Shown here in pieces: positions 61,214 to 64,000 of a DNA stretch of 64,000 nt; position 1 is the first letter of the stretch, and each line of letters begins with the position of its first letter. The notes beneath the pieces were generated by a model. That model was not told where the DNA came from, ran no database searches, and saw nothing but the letters and a program-made list of their open reading frames with translations. A program made the translations under genes and the position numbers. The stretch spans positions 310,961 to 374,960 of the forward strand of contig NW_019091358.1 of NCBI RefSeq assembly GCF_001949145.1. Reading direction: 5' to 3'. The stretch comes from Acanthaster planci. Lineage: Eukaryota > Echinodermata > Asteroidea > Valvatida > Acanthasteridae.

Positions 61214-62887
61214 CTATAATAGTTTGTAAAAAGTTGGACATTTCACCACACAAATGAACAAAATTTGATGCTATTCAGGCAGAATCCAAATTGGACAATT
61301 TTTTGGCTGGGGTTTTAACTTGTGCAGCAACAAACTATAGTGAAGCTTTGTGCAATAGACAATAGTAACCAATTAAAATGCAACCTTAAATGATATTTAT
61401 CTTCCTATGTACCTGAATCCAAAATGGCTAATCCTGTGTCAATAGTAACCGGCAAGTATAGATTGGTTGATTCAACTGTTCTGATGTGGGGTGGGGGGGC
61501 TTTGTTACATAAAGAAGCCTCTTCAAGAATTATAAACTCTGTACTCCTTACCATCGAGCGACTGGCTCCTTGATCGCTGCAACCTTTTGCCCCCTCCGTT
61601 TATTGCCGTCAGCACTACCTTGACGCCCTTCATCATATTCAGCTTCCCAGCATCCACGTCCGGGGTAGAGGACCGCGAGTCTGCCGACTGCCTCCTGCTG
61701 CTCCGCCCTTCTGCCTGGCTCCTGGAAGGCTTGGCCTCTTGGGGCGTCTTTGCTGATGCCGCCTTGCCCTTTCCGCTCGCCGGCATCTTGGCCTGCGACT
61801 TGCCTCCTTTCGATGCCATTTTGGGAGGGTTCTTTGAGGCAGATACCTTGGGTGTGGCATCCTTGGGTGAGGCACCCTTATGGGTGGAGTTCTTAGAGCT
61901 GGCCCCTCCCTTAGGTCTTGATTCCTTGTTGGAGCTCCTAGCAGCAGAGGCTAGACTCTCTAAAATTGGGTGACAAGTGTTACTAACAAGTAAGAAAAAG
62001 GTTCAGTGACAGCATTGATTGTGGAATCAATCAAAGTTACTGACAGATACCCAGTGACTACATTACGGATTTGTGCCAGGCATTGTAAAACATTTTAGTT
62101 CTGCCAGTAAGAAAATGCCACTTTTTCAGGTTTCCCACAGAACATCTGGAAGTCGAAGTCCATGACTGGTTCAGGACTCTCTAGGATTAAAATATGACAG
62201 TATCCAAGCCATTTTGCAAGGAAAGGTTGCTTGTTATCATGACCTGAGAGAGAACCAGACACTTGACCAGCAAGGACACAGCCTGTTAATTTATCATTAT
62301 TCCGTTATCACATCAACAGTGGCCATCAAAGATAACCCTTGCAGGATCTTGATTTCCATGTCTTTTCCAGGATATGTTTTCTCCAACAGGATTCCAGAAC
62401 ACCCAATTTTTCTCCACTTCCCCAGAATTTTTCACGACTCTCCTGGACAACTGTTTTCTGGGATATTTCAGGATTTTCCATGACCCTTTGGACCCTGCTT
62501 AAATTTGAATCAACATTAATCAGGTTCCTTAAAATTCTACATTCTCCCAAAATAGCAAACAACTCTGCTAACCTGCTTCTTTCCATATGAGGCAACAGCC
62601 CTTCCCCCAAAATGTATGACGTCACATGCCCTGGAAGTGCCCACAAAGTGGCATACGGTGAATTTTTAGAAAACCTACCCTTTGTTTTGTTCGATCGCTG
62701 ATTCTTCGACTGTTTAACTGAGGCCTTCTTGCACACTTCACAACTCCACTGACCCTTGGGCACGCGGGCCAATGGCGGCTTGCAGCACTCCATGTGGAAG
62801 GCCTTGGGGCACGTGTCGCAGCAGATCAGCTCCCCGCCATGGCCACAGTTTGTACAGGTGTCGTCATGGGCATCACTCCCAGAGGCC
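58739..62887 (-). CDS. BAZ1A: PHD-bromodomain chromatin protein, BAZ1A/ACF1-like, C-terminal part (5' end beyond the window)
   Basis: Four exons in phase: 62679-62887, 61552-61959, 61044-61213, 58739-59044 (stop TAA at 58739-58741), about 363 residues. In order they encode a C4HC3 PHD finger, a linker rich in Ser, Lys, Ala and Arg, a bromodomain, and a basic tail ending KKKPRRR. From the family: BAZ1A/ACF1 pairs with the ISWI ATPase SMARCA5 in the ACF and CHRAC nucleosome-spacing complexes. The stretch RRQSSSGRGSQEM before the bromodomain, then ELVKHPESRPFL and VPDYYKIIKRP, matches the human BAZ1A C-terminus as remembered better than TIF1 or SP140 proteins, whose PHD and bromodomain sit almost side by side. 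TIF1-like or another BAZ member remains possible. The WAC and DDT regions would lie to the right of the window. Confidence 0.72.
60050..61012. mobile_element. pogo/Tigger-like inverted-repeat DNA transposon, non-autonomous (963 bp)
   Basis: Left end TA then CAGTAGATTCCCGTTATAGC; the right end in reverse complement is TA then CAGTAGATTCCCATTATAGC. The inverted repeats differ at one position over these 20 bases, and TA at both ends is the target duplication of Tc1/mariner-pogo elements. Internal copies of GATATAACGCTC-type sequence are typical of Tigger-like ends. No intact transposase frame; the 122-codon frame at 60503-60871 is not recognisable. It sits in the intron between the bromodomain exons. 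Confidence 0.8.
62679..62887 (-). CDS. PHD finger exon of the BAZ1A-like gene
   Basis: The exon encodes a complete PHD finger: CTNC, GGELICCDTCPKAFHMEC, KPPLARVPKGQWSCEVC. The eight zinc ligands (C4-H-C3) are all present. The acidic lead-in SDAHDDT and the GGELICCD core resemble the CHD4/AIRE/TIF1 type of PHD that reads unmodified histone H3 tails; that binding mode is inference. Invertebrate ACF1 proteins carry two PHD fingers; only one lies in this window, so the other would be further right. Confidence 0.9.
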
Positions 62888-63078
62888 CTGTGTGGGGAGG
62901 GGGGGTGCAATGGGAATTCTGAATGCAGAGCATTTGAGGAGAACAGTTTCAGAAAGGCCCATGCAAGAAGTCTGTGAGCTTTGCGAGCAAAACGACCCTA
63001 AAGTGAAGAAAATGGATTAATAAGTAATGGGTTTTGTCATGCTTTCACACGTATTAGGCCTGACGGTTGACGGACTAC

Positions 63079-63137
63079 TTAACCCTAACCCTCCTCAATC
63101 CTCCAACAGGTGAAGGATTGAGGAGGGTTAGGGTTAA
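63079..63137. repeat. 59-bp TTAA-bounded perfect foldback element
   Basis: Two 24-base arms are exact reverse complements: the left arm begins TTAACCCTAACCCTCCTCAA and the right arm ends TTGAGGAGGGTTAGGGTTAA. Only an 11-base loop separates them. The outermost four bases are TTAA on both sides, as for piggyBac-type target sites, and the next bases resemble 1.5 units of telomeric repeat. Confidence 0.92.
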
Positions 63138-63809
63138 TGCAAAGGATACAATTTGGATTTCATGACTAATTAGACTCTATGGTGTTCCCGGCAGCTGCAG
63201 CACAAAGCCCACAAGACTGCCGACTAGCAACAAGAAAAATGGATGGGGTAGAACTGGAGACTTGCGACTCGTAGGTTTGAGCCTTTCTGCTGTCTCATAC
63301 ACAATAGGGAATAGAAAAATAATATCGAAGCAAGGCTTTCACATTTACATCAATATCTCTCTTAAAATCAGCCATGTGAGCTGAGCAGGCTGATGCTTGT
63401 TGTTTCATAAGTGAACTGAAATTGAAGTGGCTAGCTGCTTATGGACGTGATTTAGAAAGTAACGAGGCATGCATAGGACATTAGATAAGCAGACGGACAA
63501 ATACACAGAGACTTCATGGAGACTGATGAGATATTCAACCTGCCACAGTATGTGCTTCCAGTGGCAAAGACAGACAGTGCGTTGAGCCTTCCCCTGTGTA
63601 CCGTTTTGTAAGCTAAGCACGGTGAAAAAGGAAGTTCGGCCCGCAGAAAATTTGAACAAACCCCAGAAGGGAATCCATTTGCTAGTGCAGGCCATGGTTG
63701 TAATCAGTGTTATAGCCAGCCATATTTTAGTGCAGGATAATTTTGTAAAAGCGAACGGAGGGAGCGAAGTGACGAGAGTCTCGCGGGTCACGGCCAGGGG
63801 TCCTCGTTA

Positions 63810-64000
63810 ATAACCACTTGCTGCCGGGGGCAGTTATCAATGCTGATGATTCTGGTCCGGGATAATTATCATTTTTTTTCTGTTTTCAAAATTCTTTAAA
63901 AATTCCTATCTTCATTTACTGGACACTTACAAACACGTGAAGGACTGTCTGGTGTCCACTCTAGTCTGACAGACAAAATCTATTGACGCCCGAGTATTTC
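63810..64000. mobile_element. TTAA-type element, family A, copy 3 (truncated by window edge)
   Basis: Starts ATAACCACTTGCTGCCGGGG (TTAA mutated to ATAA) and follows the copy at 29237 in the same orientation: AAATTCTTT, TTCATTTACT, GACTGTCTGGTG, and TCTGACAGACA near the end. It runs off the window. Confidence 0.75.

Larger units (their letters stand above)
62888..64000. other. Intron sequence of the BAZ1A-like gene up to the window edge
   Basis: No further exon was recognised to the right of the PHD exon, so at least 1.1 kb of intron precedes it. It holds the foldback at 63079-63137 and the truncated family A element at 63810. Confidence 0.6.

Noticed and set aside
62326-62678. Extension of the PHD exon frame past 62679
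   Set aside because: A good GTAGG donor follows 62679 and restores phase with the next exon; the open frame beyond it is intronic.

Overview
The window looks like a scaffold from a marine invertebrate animal, most likely an invertebrate deuterostome such as an amphioxus (a sea urchin or hemichordate is possible). The signs are genes with dozens of short exons separated by roughly 0.5-2 kb GT-AG introns, many ACATGT/TACATGTA palindromes scattered singly and in short runs, tRNA-derived SINE-like sequence, several families of small inverted-repeat transposons, and assembly gaps (N runs at 11498-11555, 27018-27083, 51556-52154 and a single N at 48371). The species call is inference; the gene calls rest on the translated exons.

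Two genes are supported, both on the minus strand. The first fills 2046-45404 and is a complete ZFYVE26 (spastizin/SPG15) orthologue. I traced 43 coding exons whose splice phases all agree, giving a protein of about 3301 residues with a FYVE zinc finger near residues 2494-2560 and a conserved C-terminus. It is about 760 residues longer than human ZFYVE26 (about 2539 residues, from memory). A large part of the excess is one block, exons 14-20 (about residues 1490-1720), which has the signature of a DUF547 domain. I do not recall that domain in human spastizin, and it is the most interesting biological observation here. The second gene, 58739-62887 and running off the right edge, is the C-terminal part of a chromatin protein with a PHD finger, a basic Ser/Lys-rich linker and a bromodomain, best matching BAZ1A/ACF1. 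Both human counterparts are on chromosome 14, so the pair may reflect ancient linkage.

Layout: 1-2045 is downstream of ZFYVE26 and holds a SINE-like element and a 42-bp minisatellite abutting the stop codon. 2046-45404 is ZFYVE26, with introns carrying minisatellites, two copies of a ~590-bp TTAA-bounded inverted-repeat element, a 190-bp TTAA/CTAA-bounded element sharing a TTAA with one of them, and two copies of a ~245-bp inverted-repeat element. 45405-58738 is the stretch between the genes. It contains two near-identical direct copies of a 2.3-2.7 kb sequence, probably two alleles assembled in tandem around a one-base gap, then the 599-bp gap, then unannotated DNA and the probable 3' UTR of the bromodomain gene. 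58739-64000 is the bromodomain gene, with a ~960-bp pogo/Tigger-like element in an intron, a 59-bp perfect TTAA-bounded foldback, and a third, truncated copy of the ~590-bp element at the right edge.

The two genes are not an operon. ZFYVE26 is a PI3P-binding endolysosomal factor that works with spatacsin and AP-5; BAZ1A/ACF1 is a subunit of ISWI nucleosome-remodelling complexes. They are simply neighbours in the same direction.
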